From NCBI RefSeq assembly GCF_016458305.1, contig NZ_JAEMHL010000008.1:186001-250000 (forward strand): DNA of 64,000 nt, written 5' to 3'. Origin of the DNA: Geomonas anaerohicana. GTDB lineage: Bacteria; Desulfobacterota; Desulfuromonadia; Geobacterales; Geobacteraceae. Position numbers and translations under genes: made by a program. Positions within the stretch are counted from its first letter, which is position 1, and each line of letters opens with the position of its first letter. This document shows positions 8,938-17,894 of this stretch, piece by piece. The notes beneath the pieces are model-generated. The model had not been told where the DNA came from and ran no database searches. It saw only the letters and a list, made by a program, of their open reading frames with translations.

Positions 8938-9987
8938 TTAGCGGTGTTCCATGATGCTGACCAGTTCATCGATTATCGTTCCCAAGGCCTCGGGACTATC
9001 GCTGCCAGGGTGCGCGGGGCGGTTCCATTTGCAGATCTGCAACTTGTTTTCGATGTCGTCTATGCTTTGTAGCAGCACCAGACGTCCGCAACTTGCAAGA
9101 TATTCGTCAACGATACCCATTTGGCCGCGGAAGATGCTATATACAGGGACTCCGAGTGCTGCGGCTTCCCTGTTCATTGTTCCGCCGCCGCTTATGACAA
9201 TGTCGGAGTGCCAGATCAGATTTAGACCGTCAATGACCTTTGAAGGAATAATAATTTTACCATTAGAAATCAGCTTACTCCATGCGACCCGGACGGTCGC
9301 CTCCTGATCAGCGTTACGCGGCAGCACGATGAGACGGGTGTCGGGCAACGCCGTGAGTCGCTGCATGACTGCAGAAAAAAGCTCATCACTTTGCGGTCGG
9401 TGGTAATGTGCCTCGGTTGCTGGCGGCCGAATAGTTACCACAACCTCCTCACTGGTAATTCCTAACTCCGCCAAGATCCCACTCAGTGGCTTGAACCGCG
9501 GAACGTACACGTCCTCCTTTATCCCGGGATACCTGCCGATACGACTGAACCTCTGTTTGATAGCATCATTGGGTATCACCTCTGGCACAATTACTGTGTC
9601 AGGATAGGCAAATGGAAGCCACTGCGCATGCTCATAATCGAAAATCAATGTGGAGGGGACACCAAGCAAACGAGCAATGATCAACTGCGAGCGCGAGCCA
9701 TGTGACAAGGCCAGTACCGGTTTCTCACTGAGCACCGTTGGGGCGAGTTGGAGGGCTCTGATGGCCAAGCCGATAATCTTCATGACCCTATTCTTACCAT
9801 AGTGCCTTCCAATCCTATTGTAGGGCAATCGCAGCAGATCTGCGAGACCACATACTTGGAAGCAGTCCCTTGCAGTAATGGTAAAGCTGTACCCCCTTTT
9901 CTCGAGTTCTTCTACGATCGGCTTGAAAAAGGGGACATGAGGCGAATTATCCAAATCAATCCAGATCTTCTTTTTATAAGTTTCCAT
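8938..9987 (-). CDS. DUF354 family protein (GT-B-like)
   Basis: 349 residues starting METYKKKIWIDLDNSPHVPFF, the hallmark N-terminus of DUF354, which is predicted to adopt a glycosyltransferase-B/epimerase-like fold. Other matches are SHGSRSQLI, FDYEHAQ, VIRPPATEAHYHR and a C-terminal ISGGGTMNREAAALG loop similar to the nucleotide-sugar site of UDP-GlcNAc 2-epimerases and MurG-type enzymes. DUF354 proteins are common in archaeal and bacterial surface-polysaccharide loci; their reaction is not established. AAGGA precedes the ATG. Less GC-rich than the flanking pilus and chemotaxis genes. Confidence 0.8.
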   Translation of the reverse strand: METYKKKIWIDLDNSPHVPFFKPIVEELEKRGYSFTITARDCFQVCGLADLLRLPYNRIGRHYGKNRVMKIIGLAIRALQLAPTVLSEKPVLALSHGSRSQLIIARLLGVPSTLIFDYEHAQWLPFAYPDTVIVPEVIPNDAIKQRFSRIGRYPGIKEDVYVPRFKPLSGILAELGITSEEVVVTIRPPATEAHYHRPQSDELFSAVMQRLTALPDTRLIVLPRNADQEATVRVAWSKLISNGKIIIPSKVIDGLNLIWHSDIVISGGGTMNREAAALGVPVYSIFRGQMGIVDEYLASCGRLVLLQSIDDIENKLQICKWNRPAHPGSDSPEALGTIIDELVSIMEHR

Positions 9988-10023
9988 CCTCGTTCCTTAC
10001 TCTTAGAAGTTTGTGTCAATATT

Positions 10024-10752
10024 TCAATGCAGCTTTGCATACAGCATATTCGGAATATGGAAGCACCGTTTGTTCAAAACTACACCAATTAAAGCCTCTG
10101 AGTTATGACTTATCTTTTCTTTCAATGACTGCAATGCAAATGCTTTGGTTTTTTCACTTTCCAATACTATTATGACTACATCGGCATAGCGTGTCAGCTC
10201 CACACCGGAAGGCTGAGTAGCAAAAGACGGCATGTCAAACAGGATTATGTCATACATGCTCCTAGCCTTGCTTAGCACACTCGAGTCTTGTTTCAGTTGT
10301 TTGGAGCAAAGATCGAAGATGACATGAACCTCCGTTACCCCCTCCCTGTTTTTAGCTTTAAGATCTTGACCTTCGTTTCCATCAAGGACTTCTTGCCACT
10401 TCGGTTGGGAAGAAAGTTGCTTATCTGTTTCAGCGGTGCCTTCTATAAGCTTCACGAGCAATACCGCTTTGTTTAGCACCCTTGAGGACACGGAGGCGAA
10501 CCTCCGTGCAACGGAAGAAACCCCTTCCCCTGCGTGAGATGAGATCAACTGCAATATCAACCCTACACCATCTGCTTGTTCCTGGAACCGCGTGAACATC
10601 TCTGCTACCTCAGCATCTGTTGTGCTATCCGAGCAGGAGCTGGCGATGTTTGAGTAGTTGTTAGAAACACCTTCCACTACATCCGTTGACGATGCATCAT
10701 TCTTATGCCGCTCACGCCGTGCTTGCTCAAGAGCATCGAATATGTTGCTCAT
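10024..10752 (-). CDS. BY-kinase/CpsD-like protein lacking the Walker A lysine
   Basis: 242 residues. The N-terminus MSNIFDALEQARRER is the signature start of the EPS tyrosine autokinase (CpsD/PEP-CTERM-associated) family. The P-loop position reads SSHAGEGVSS (residues 71-80) where active kinases have GEGKS/T, so the ATP-contacting lysine is replaced by valine. The Walker A'-type strand is still recognisable (DIILFDMPSF), and no C-terminal tyrosine cluster is present. It is probably a regulatory or structural partner of the Wzz protein rather than an active kinase. ATG 10752 has AAGGAG 7 bases upstream; a TTG at 10785 would overlap the previous stop and is less likely. Relatively AT-rich. Confidence 0.78.
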   Translation of the reverse strand: MSNIFDALEQARRERHKNDASSTDVVEGVSNNYSNIASSCSDSTTDAEVAEMFTRFQEQADGVGLILQLISSHAGEGVSSVARRFASVSSRVLNKAVLLVKLIEGTAETDKQLSSQPKWQEVLDGNEGQDLKAKNREGVTEVHVIFDLCSKQLKQDSSVLSKARSMYDIILFDMPSFATQPSGVELTRYADVVIIVLESEKTKAFALQSLKEKISHNSEALIGVVLNKRCFHIPNMLYAKLH

Positions 10753-10781
10753 CGGAGTCTCCTTGGCGCTGCCCCCAGGTT

Positions 10782-11939
10782 TCAAGGTTCACTCAATATT
10801 GGAAACCTCAGGCGCGCCCCCTCCACTATAACGTTTTCATCAGTTATTGTCGGATTCGCTTTCCTAACCAGCAGCATCGTCCCTTTATCTGCTCGCCCAT
10901 AGGCCTGCGTTACCAGTTTCGCCAAGGTGTCTCCCCGCTGGACTACCCTGACAACATAAGCCTGCCGCTCCGGCGACGAAACCAGTTTCTCTGCCAAGAC
11001 AACTTTAGTCTCAGGAACGGCAAGGAAACGAGAAGATTTCGTCATGTGTGGAAAGGGGTAAAAAGAAAGCCCACAAACAGCAAAAAGCACTGCTACGGCA
11101 GCAGCTATGGAGCACTTGTAAAGTTGGTAGCCTTTGATACCAAATTCCCTGGCAACACTTCTCACCATGGCCGAATTGACGACCTTCTGGCCGCACCCAT
11201 AGGCATTGATCAGGCAGTTGTCACACAATATGTTTATTACCCTCGGAATACCTTGGGCTAGGCGAACAATGTCTTTCAACGCAGCCGCTGTGAATGGCAC
11301 CGACTCCAAAGCAGCAGCTTTAGCAAGTCGCGATCGAATATAAGCGACACCCGAAGCAGGGTCTAATGGTGAAATGACCGCCTTAACAGAAATCCTTTGT
11401 TTAAGTTGCTTGAGTTCTGGAAGGCTCAAGGTCTTCTCGAACTCGGGTTGTGCAATGAAAACGATCTGTATCAATTTCTCTCTGGAAGTCTCTATGTTGG
11501 ACAGCATCCTCAAGTTCTCAAGTGTGTCCACGGGCATATTTTGGGCTTCATCAATGATTATAACTATATTGCGTCCTCCCTTAAATTCGTCCACTAAGTA
11601 GCGATGCAGCTCGTCAAGCATCTCAAAGCTGCTTCTCGTGTTCGATGCCAGACCAACCTCCCGGCATATTTGCTTCAGCAGATTGGAGAAAGAAAGCATG
11701 GGGTTTAACACGTACACAGAGGTAAGTTTAGACGGATCTATGTGGCTTAGATATGAACGGACGACGGTGGTCTTTCCGACTCCGATTTCGCCGACCACCA
11801 AAACGAATCCCTTTTTTTGCTCTACTCCATAGATAATTGAGGCGAGCGCTTCTTTATGAGCAGAGCTCAAGAAAAAAAATTCCGGATCGGGAGTTATATT
11901 GAAGGGCTCCCTACTAAATTGAAAGTATTTCAAGTACAT
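10782..11939 (-). CDS. ExeA/GspA-like AAA ATPase with transmembrane segment and LysM domain
   Basis: 385 residues. The start MYLKYFQFSREPFNITPDPEF is typical of the XrtA/EPS-associated ExeA-type ATPases. Walker A GEIGVGKTT lies at residues 50-58 and Walker B IVIIIDEAQN at about 125-134, followed by QLKQRI (sensor region). One hydrophobic helix lies near residues 280-300. A C-terminal LysM-like domain from about 330 (YVVRVVQRGDTLAKLV) probably binds peptidoglycan or glycan in the periplasm. It likely energises or organises envelope passage of the polysaccharide, together with Wzz and Wza encoded next to it. Confidence 0.87.
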   Translation of the reverse strand: MYLKYFQFSREPFNITPDPEFFFLSSAHKEALASIIYGVEQKKGFVLVVGEIGVGKTTVVRSYLSHIDPSKLTSVYVLNPMLSFSNLLKQICREVGLASNTRSSFEMLDELHRYLVDEFKGGRNIVIIIDEAQNMPVDTLENLRMLSNIETSREKLIQIVFIAQPEFEKTLSLPELKQLKQRISVKAVISPLDPASGVAYIRSRLAKAAALESVPFTAAALKDIVRLAQGIPRVINILCDNCLINAYGCGQKVVNSAMVRSVAREFGIKGYQLYKCSIAAAVAVLFAVCGLSFYPFPHMTKSSRFLAVPETKVVLAEKLVSSPERQAYVVRVVQRGDTLAKLVTQAYGRADKGTMLLVRKANPTITDENVIVEGARLRFPILSEP

Positions 11940-11948
11940 ACGTTGCCT

Positions 11949-13406
11949 CTAGTTGTAAGGTATCGATACGAATACTGGCAGTCCTGAGACCAGTTCAACC
12001 TTCTCAGGGGTTGAGAAGGTCTGATCAGATTTCTCCTTCAGCAAAACCGCGCCGATGGCTACAAAGATCCCGGAGACAAACCCGAGCGCTATTATTTTTA
12101 GTCTACTGGATGTAGAAGGGACGACTGGAACAGCTGCGGTTTGGATGACGCTAATGTTAGCTAGTTTCTGCCTGTTCATCTCTTCCAGCATCCGGGACTC
12201 TTCTACACGATCTAAGTAATTCTGATAGTTTTTTTCATTCATTGCCTTTTCTCTTTTAAGACTTTCAAGCCGTTGTTCGCCCCTATTGATGCTTGCCAAG
12301 CTGTTCTTTATCTCCTGCAACTGAGCCCTAACACTCGTCCCTTTCGCCACTGATGCTTGAAGGGTGGCACTTGAAGCCAAAAAATCTTTATACAGATCAA
12401 GGTAAACTTGGTTACCAGTTTTTGCCTTATTGTTAGCGTCTGCTTCAAGTTCGTTAATATAGTTTTTCACAATCTCAATTTCATTTTTGGAATTGATTAT
12501 TAATTTGCTCGATGGTGTATATTTTTTGGACAAGCGCTGATCTTCGAGCAACAAACCCAATAGTTTCGCTTTAGCATCCTGAATATCCAGGCTTCTTTCG
12601 GGTGGGACATATGAATCACGGCTTTTGTAAACCGTATGCAATTGGCTTTTAAGAACGGCAACTTTTTTTTGCAACTCGCGTATTTGGTTATCATTACTTT
12701 TCAAGGCAGCGTCGAGTTCTTGTTTCTGTTGAAGCAAAAGGGTCCTTTGTTCTCCTAATGAATACACATCGTTTTCACTTTTGAATGCCTCTAGGTCTTG
12801 TTCTGAGGTCCTTAACTTCTCCGTGTACATTTCGAGCTGTTGCTGCAAGAAGGTTGACTGAGGCTCACGAAAAACCTGCAGATGTTTATCCCTAAAGTAA
12901 TCGACGAATGAGTTAACGACCTTTGCAGCTATTTCGGGGTCAGCATGTTCGTAGGCAATTTCGATGACATTTGAGTTTTTTACCTTATTTAATTTCAGAG
13001 TTCTTTCGAGTCTAGTTTCCGCCAGATCTTCAATATTTACGTCTGTCATTGTTATCAAATCCGGATAAAGCTTAAATGCAGAGATTTCCTTAACCACCTT
13101 ATCCCTAAGCTCTTTACTAGAAAGAATTTGGAGTTCGGAGCTGATCAGCCCGTCTTGGTTGATTGCCATTGTAGGCGCGGCAATTCTCTCTCCAATTTCA
13201 GGCCTCGCAAGATACTCGCGTCCCATCTTTATAAGGACTGTAGACTTTGCCTCGTAAAGTGGCTGAATCAGCAGTGCCACAAACACTGCGAGCATGAAAA
13301 CAACAATAAATGAGGTTACGAGTATCCTCTTATTTTTGAAAACCAGCCCTACGTAGCGAACCGCGGTCTTCGTATTGACCAGCACCTGACGGCTATCCAT
13401 TTCCAT
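11949..13406 (-). CDS. Polysaccharide co-polymerase / chain-length determinant (Wzz/GumC-like)
   Basis: 485 residues. It has transmembrane helix 1 at about residues 28-50 followed by the Wzz signature PLYEAKSTVLIKMG, a long periplasmic coiled-coil region (about 165-410, rich in Gln/Glu/Lys heptads), and transmembrane helix 2 near 435-455 (LKIIALGFVSGIFVAIGAVL). The C-terminal kinase domain found in fused Wzc proteins is absent; the separate kinase-like gene nearby takes that place. It controls chain length and links inner-membrane polymerisation to the Wza channel. Two in-frame starts (MEM) lie 6 bases apart. Confidence 0.9.
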   Translation of the reverse strand: MEMDSRQVLVNTKTAVRYVGLVFKNKRILVTSFIVVFMLAVFVALLIQPLYEAKSTVLIKMGREYLARPEIGERIAAPTMAINQDGLISSELQILSSKELRDKVVKEISAFKLYPDLITMTDVNIEDLAETRLERTLKLNKVKNSNVIEIAYEHADPEIAAKVVNSFVDYFRDKHLQVFREPQSTFLQQQLEMYTEKLRTSEQDLEAFKSENDVYSLGEQRTLLLQQKQELDAALKSNDNQIRELQKKVAVLKSQLHTVYKSRDSYVPPERSLDIQDAKAKLLGLLLEDQRLSKKYTPSSKLIINSKNEIEIVKNYINELEADANNKAKTGNQVYLDLYKDFLASSATLQASVAKGTSVRAQLQEIKNSLASINRGEQRLESLKREKAMNEKNYQNYLDRVEESRMLEEMNRQKLANISVIQTAAVPVVPSTSSRLKIIALGFVSGIFVAIGAVLLKEKSDQTFSTPEKVELVSGLPVFVSIPYN

Positions 13407-13447
13407 GACTATTCACCCTCTTATCACCTTCCACAGTTTGGCGACAT

Positions 13448-14134
13448 CTACCTGATGCTATAGCCCAAGCCGATTGGCAACGGTACGTTTTTCCTTATGT
13501 ACAAGTCTATCCAGGTGTTGATATCAGAGATCGAAGACCTCGGAACGTAGACGATGTCATTCGGTTGCAGCAACACGTCACCCTCGCCGTTTCGTCTAAT
13601 TTCTTCTATATTCAAAGATATTGTGCTTATTTCATTACGAGAGTCTCTTCTTATAACCATTACCGTCTTAGGGTTTGCACTTTCCTTCATACCACCGGCC
13701 TGTGCAATCGATTGTACAGCCGTAATGGTTCCGTTGATAGTCACCATTCCGGCTCTATTCACCTCTCCGTCCACATACACTTTATCAGCAACAGGTGTTC
13801 TAACTATGACGGTCACTTTAGGTTCTAGTATCTCCTTGGTGTATGCAGCTGTCAGACTCTGCGTTAGTTCTGTCGGAGTGAGTCCCACCGCTATTACTTC
13901 ATTGATAAGTTGCAGTGATATTTTCCCATCCGACCGCACCACTACTTGCTCATTTAATTCCGGGTTGTAAAAAAATTTGACATCTAACAGATCACCTGGC
14001 TGTATCCTGTACGTGGATTTAACTTCTGCCCCAGCGGTGGCCACCGGCAAAGGCAACCTATTACTGGTAGTAGTCGATGTACAGCCCCACGCAGCAAAGA
14101 TAACTAGCAAAATAAAAGTCTTTAACCATTCCAT
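13448..14134 (-). CDS. Outer-membrane polysaccharide export lipoprotein (Wza-like)
   Basis: 228 residues. A lipoprotein signal ends in AAWGC, predicting lipidation at Cys18. A Poly_export domain follows (YRIQPGDLLDVKFFYNPELN, residues about 42-120), then a SLBB domain (VYVDGEVNRAGMV ... ITAVQSIAQAGG). Shorter than E. coli Wza (about 380 residues), as is usual for the exosortase/EPS type. It forms the outer-membrane exit channel together with the adjacent Wzz. Confidence 0.9.
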   Translation of the reverse strand: MEWLKTFILLVIFAAWGCTSTTTSNRLPLPVATAGAEVKSTYRIQPGDLLDVKFFYNPELNEQVVVRSDGKISLQLINEVIAVGLTPTELTQSLTAAYTKEILEPKVTVIVRTPVADKVYVDGEVNRAGMVTINGTITAVQSIAQAGGMKESANPKTVMVIRRDSRNEISTISLNIEEIRRNGEGDVLLQPNDIVYVPRSSISDINTWIDLYIRKNVPLPIGLGYSIR

Positions 14135-14155
14135 ATAGTGCCTCGCCCTCTACAA

Positions 14156-15205
14156 TTATCCCATATGTCGATACCCCAGAGTCCCCACAAGTCTTAATAA
14201 CGAGATCGGCAGTTTCTTGAATAACTCCTCGTAACCGTGTAACCCTTTTGTCTGTGGCAGGAAAGTCTCACTGTGGAAATCGTACCGATAATAATATAGT
14301 TCAGACCTTTCCCCACCCCATCCATCTTTAAAAATCATCAGCCCATTGTTTTCTAAATCTGTGCGGCCAAAACTTAATCTTGTGAAGCCCCCATTTGCGC
14401 ACTTCTTTATCATCTCCCAAAACAACAAATTGTTAGCCCGAAGGCTCTGATACTGCTCGTCAGACGCTCCATACTTGTAAATAGCATTGCTACCATAATG
14501 AAGGCAAATAAGGCCCGCTATGATGTTTTCGCCATGTCGGGCAAGAGCCGTAAATCCAAGCCCCTTGGCTATTAAATGTTTATGCAGTTGCACAAAATAC
14601 TTCTTTGCCTGGGGTGGCTGCCCTTGACGCCTCCTAGTCAGACAGTGCAAGCGATAAAAAGATAAGACCTCATCTAGCTCATCGCTGATCTCAACCTGCA
14701 CGCCTTCCTTAGACGCTTTTAGAATGTTTCTTGCTGCACTTTTACGCAATCGCCCTTGCAAGGTGGCTTCATCTTTTAACAGCGGCAGAGTGTGTTGTAC
14801 GAACCTCTTGTAAGGGGTCTCGTCACGAAGCATGCTCTCACCCCGGAATTCCACATATCTCCATCGTCTTGACCGACCGTAGTCTAGCACGCTCTGCAAC
14901 AGCAGATTAAAACCAGTTTTATCACTGACTACTGAGTGACATTGGTCTGAAAAACTGACAGATACCCCCCGTTTCCCGGTGATGATGCTATCGACTTCGA
15001 TGATCGGCAGACACCCTTTGATCTGCCCACCTCGGTTCAAGGTGAAATACTTCGGACAATACCCGTACGATTCATTTAGCAACATCGCCCACTGCGCAGA
15101 ATGGAATATCGTGCTCTCCCGACAACTAACGATCCAGTCTGAATAACCTGAGTGGTGACATGGATCTATTATTTCGACAAATTGATTACTCTTTGTCCCG
15201 TACAT
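14156..15205 (-). CDS. FemAB-like peptidyl/aminoacyl transferase (double GNAT fold)
   Basis: 349 residues. The pattern STIFHSAQWAMLLNESYGYCPKYF near the N-terminus, FVQHTLPLLKDEATLQGRLRKSAARNI in the middle and INGxx-like LLFWEMIKKCANGGFTRLSFGRTDLENNGLMIFKDGWGG at the C-terminus match the FemAB-related group encoded in EPS clusters. FemAB enzymes transfer an aminoacyl group to an amine; the EPS-associated members are uncharacterised. It overlaps the upstream aminotransferase by 20 bases. A role in adding amino acids to an amino sugar is inferred. Confidence 0.83.
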   Translation of the reverse strand: MYGTKSNQFVEIIDPCHHSGYSDWIVSCRESTIFHSAQWAMLLNESYGYCPKYFTLNRGGQIKGCLPIIEVDSIITGKRGVSVSFSDQCHSVVSDKTGFNLLLQSVLDYGRSRRWRYVEFRGESMLRDETPYKRFVQHTLPLLKDEATLQGRLRKSAARNILKASKEGVQVEISDELDEVLSFYRLHCLTRRRQGQPPQAKKYFVQLHKHLIAKGLGFTALARHGENIIAGLICLHYGSNAIYKYGASDEQYQSLRANNLLFWEMIKKCANGGFTRLSFGRTDLENNGLMIFKDGWGGERSELYYYRYDFHSETFLPQTKGLHGYEELFKKLPISLLRLVGTLGYRHMG

Positions 15206-16304
15206 TTGAGTGATGCTCTACTTCCTGGCAGATGAAATTGACCTCTTTTTCGGTGAGTTCCGGAAACATTGGAAGCGAAAGCAGTTCCCGAGCGCACAAC
15301 TCTGCCACAGGAAACTTCCCGGCCTGATCTTTCTGATCTGCATAAGCCTCCTGCAAATGAATTGGTACTGGATAGTGTACACCGCAGTCGATTCCGCTCA
15401 GTTGGAGAGAATTTCGCATCAGTTCCCGACGCTGCGAACGAACCGCAAACACGTGATAGACGTGGTGGGCATATTCCATCTCGTTTGGCACCTTGACTGT
15501 AGCCACACCAGCTAGTTTTTTCTTGTATAGCAAGGCGTTAGCGCGACGTTGTTTGTTCCACGAATCCAGGTACTTCAGTTTCAGGCTAAGAACGGCGCCT
15601 TGTATACCGTCCATACGGCCGTTTATACCGATGACGGAATGATAGTACTTACGAGATTGGCCATGGTCCCGGAGCATCTTTATTTTCTTGGCCAAGTCTT
15701 CGTCTTTAGTGACGACACAACCCGCTTCGCCATAGGCACCTAAATTCTTCCCGGGGTAAAAACTAAAGCATGCCGCATGACCAAGGGAGCCTGCTCGCCG
15801 CCCCTTATACCCAGCCCCGTGTGCCTGACATGCATCCTCAAGAACTGCAATCCCATGACGTTCGGCTATGGAAAGGATTGGGTCCATGTCCGCAGTTTGG
15901 CCATAGAGATGGACGGGTATGATAGCCTTCGTCCGTTTGGTGATAGCCTGCGGCAACAACTCCGGATCCATTGTAAAGCTGTCTTCTTTCACATCCACGA
16001 AAATAGGTCTGGCTCCACAAAGGGAAATCGCCTCCGCAGTCGCAATGAAGCTATTAGGGACGGTTATCACCTCGTCGCCAGGTTGAACTCCTAGCCCAAG
16101 GAGGGCCAGCCAGAGTGCATCGGTACCACTGCCCACACCCGCGGCAAATTTGCTTCCGCAAAAGGCGGCGAACTCCTCTTCGAATGCTTCAACGTAGGGA
16201 CCGCCAGAAAATGCGCACCGTGACAGCACCTCCGCTATCGAGCGTTGCACCTCTTCTGCGATTGAATCATATTGTACTTTGAGATTGAGAAATGGCACCT
16301 TCAT
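15186..16304 (-). CDS. wbpE: DegT/DnrJ/EryC1/StrS aminotransferase (WbpE/WlbC-like)
   Basis: 372 residues of the PLP-dependent sugar aminotransferase family. GSGTDALWLAL binds the cofactor phosphate, EDACQAHGA supplies Asp157, and SFYPGKNLGAYGEAG holds the Schiff-base Lys186. Next to an NAD-dependent sugar dehydrogenase and a hexapeptide acyltransferase, it fits WbpE, which converts UDP-3-keto-GlcNAc-uronate to the 3-amino sugar. AAGGAG lies 8 bases before the ATG; the start overlaps the acyltransferase by 38 bases. The symbol is an inference from the trio context; the family call is firm. Confidence 0.88.
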   Translation of the reverse strand: MKVPFLNLKVQYDSIAEEVQRSIAEVLSRCAFSGGPYVEAFEEEFAAFCGSKFAAGVGSGTDALWLALLGLGVQPGDEVITVPNSFIATAEAISLCGARPIFVDVKEDSFTMDPELLPQAITKRTKAIIPVHLYGQTADMDPILSIAERHGIAVLEDACQAHGAGYKGRRAGSLGHAACFSFYPGKNLGAYGEAGCVVTKDEDLAKKIKMLRDHGQSRKYYHSVIGINGRMDGIQGAVLSLKLKYLDSWNKQRRANALLYKKKLAGVATVKVPNEMEYAHHVYHVFAVRSQRRELMRNSLQLSGIDCGVHYPVPIHLQEAYADQKDQAGKFPVAELCARELLSLPMFPELTEKEVNFICQEVEHHSNVRDKE

Positions 16305-16794
16305 CGCTTGTCTCCTTTTGGATGACCCGTAATACCCTTGCCGGATTACCAGCTACTATGCTGTTGGAGGCAACATCTTTGGTGACGACACTGCCGGCAC
16401 CTACGATGGCATTTTCTCCGACAGTGACCCCACACAGTAAGGTGACGCTAGACCCAATAGACGCGTTTTTTTTAATCGTCGTCCTGACACAGGTCCAGTC
16501 GGCTTCAACCTTCAACTCCCCCGATGCATTAGTCGCTTTGGGGTATAGATCATTTATGAAAGTAACATTGTGGCCTATGAAGACGTTGTCCTCAATGTCC
16601 ACCCCTTCACAGATAAAGGTGTGACTCGATATCTTGCAGTTTTTACCAACGTTCGCATTCTTTTGAATTTCTACGAAAGCGCCTATCTTGGTGTTGTCTC
16701 CAATAGTACATCCGTAGAGATTGATGAATTTTCCAAGCTTCACTTGCTGGCCTAATTTGACGTCCGGTGAAACTGCTACAAAGTCTTCAGCCAT
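16267..16794 (-). CDS. wbpD: Left-handed beta-helix N-acetyltransferase (WbpD/WlbB-like)
   Basis: 175 residues almost entirely made of hexapeptide repeats ([LIV]-G-x4: KLGKFINLYGCTIGDNTKIG, NVGKNCKI, DIEDNVFIGHNVTFIND, SIGSSVTLLCG, TVGENAIVGAGSVVTKDV), ending in the PARVLRVI helix usual for sugar N-acetyltransferases. It would acetylate the 3-amino group of the UDP-amino-uronate using acetyl-CoA, giving UDP-2,3-diacetamido-2,3-dideoxy-glucuronate. The conserved HNVTFINDLYP loop carries the expected catalytic residue region. It lies between the dehydrogenase and the aminotransferase. Confidence 0.87.
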   Translation of the reverse strand: MAEDFVAVSPDVKLGQQVKLGKFINLYGCTIGDNTKIGAFVEIQKNANVGKNCKISSHTFICEGVDIEDNVFIGHNVTFINDLYPKATNASGELKVEADWTCVRTTIKKNASIGSSVTLLCGVTVGENAIVGAGSVVTKDVASNSIVAGNPARVLRVIQKETSDEGAISQSQSTI

Positions 16795-16842
16795 CCGTTT
16801 TCTCCTTTTGTGGTTGCAGATCAGTCTCTGCAGCCACCTCAG

Positions 16843-17868
16843 TTAGTCTAAGCGGACCAGTGCTCCCCCCCCGCTCAACGACTGTTTAATCGCTTCCAGC
16901 ATCCGGACCACCCTCAAACCAGCATGTCCGTCATTTTTGGGGGGGATGTTGTTATTGATGCAATCGATGAAGTAGGATGTCTCTCCCTGCAAGGCCTCAA
17001 CTTGGGTCACCCTTGGCGCCCACATGTCTCCGCTACGATAGCTAAGCCGCAGGCCGTAGGCCTTTTCCTTCGACTCTATCTCCAGACTGTCCAGTCCCTC
17101 TACGCCTTTGTCATAAACTCGTATCTTCTCGTCGCTCACCAAATCGTTCCAAACCAGCATCTTCTTTTGGCCACCTATGAGAGTGGTCCTGATCTTGACT
17201 GGTGAAAGCCAGTTAACGTTAAGATGAGCTATGACGTTGCCAGGGAAGTATATGGTTATGTAAGCTACATCCTCCAATTGATTTCTAAAGTGCGCCACCC
17301 CGGTTGCGGTAACAGCAACGGGATCCATGTGCAGAATATGATCCATGATGGACAAGTCGTGTGGAGCGAGATCCCACACCACATTCACATCTTTTTGGAA
17401 CAGCCCCAGATTGACCCTTATTGAGTCGAAATAATACAAATCACCAAGTATCCCATCATCGATTAATTCTTTAATTTTTTTTACAGCACCAGTAAAAAGA
17501 AATGTATGGTCAACCATAATTTTAAGCTTTTTTATTTCTGCAATAGCAATTAGCTTTTCAGCTTCTGCCACTGACGCCGTGAAAGGTTTTTCTATGAATA
17601 TGTGCTTCCCGTTTTCCAATGCTTTTTTTGCGATACTAAAGTGAGATGACACTGGCGTAACTATCGCAACAACATCGATGTCTTTGGCTGTCAATATTAA
17701 TTCACAATCTTTTTCCATCCTTGCACCAGGATAACTGACAGCTGCTCTCTGCAAAGACTTGTCGTCCGCATCGCCAATGGCAACTACTTTAGCTCCGGGG
17801 GTAATACTGAAATTCCTGGCAACGTTGGGCCCCCAATAACCAAACCCTACTATTCCGACGTTGATCAT
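16843..17868 (-). CDS. wbpB: Gfo/Idh/MocA NAD-dependent sugar dehydrogenase (WbpB/WlbA-like)
   Basis: 341 residues. The Rossmann loop VGFGYWGPNVARNF is at residues 6-19, the EKP motif is in HIFIEKPFTASVAEA, and the second-domain residues appear in VDHTFLFTGAVKKI. WbpB oxidises C3 of UDP-GlcNAc-uronate. The start at 17868 (MINVGIVGF) was chosen because it has a GGTGGAG site and matches the family N-terminus; the longer frame would run into the upstream gene. The UDP-GlcNAc 6-dehydrogenase that should feed it is not in this window. Confidence 0.88.
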   Translation of the reverse strand: MINVGIVGFGYWGPNVARNFSITPGAKVVAIGDADDKSLQRAAVSYPGARMEKDCELILTAKDIDVVAIVTPVSSHFSIAKKALENGKHIFIEKPFTASVAEAEKLIAIAEIKKLKIMVDHTFLFTGAVKKIKELIDDGILGDLYYFDSIRVNLGLFQKDVNVVWDLAPHDLSIMDHILHMDPVAVTATGVAHFRNQLEDVAYITIYFPGNVIAHLNVNWLSPVKIRTTLIGGQKKMLVWNDLVSDEKIRVYDKGVEGLDSLEIESKEKAYGLRLSYRSGDMWAPRVTQVEALQGETSYFIDCINNNIPPKNDGHAGLRVVRMLEAIKQSLSGGGALVRLD

Positions 17869-17894
17869 AGGCTCCACCCTAGTTTTGCTGAACC

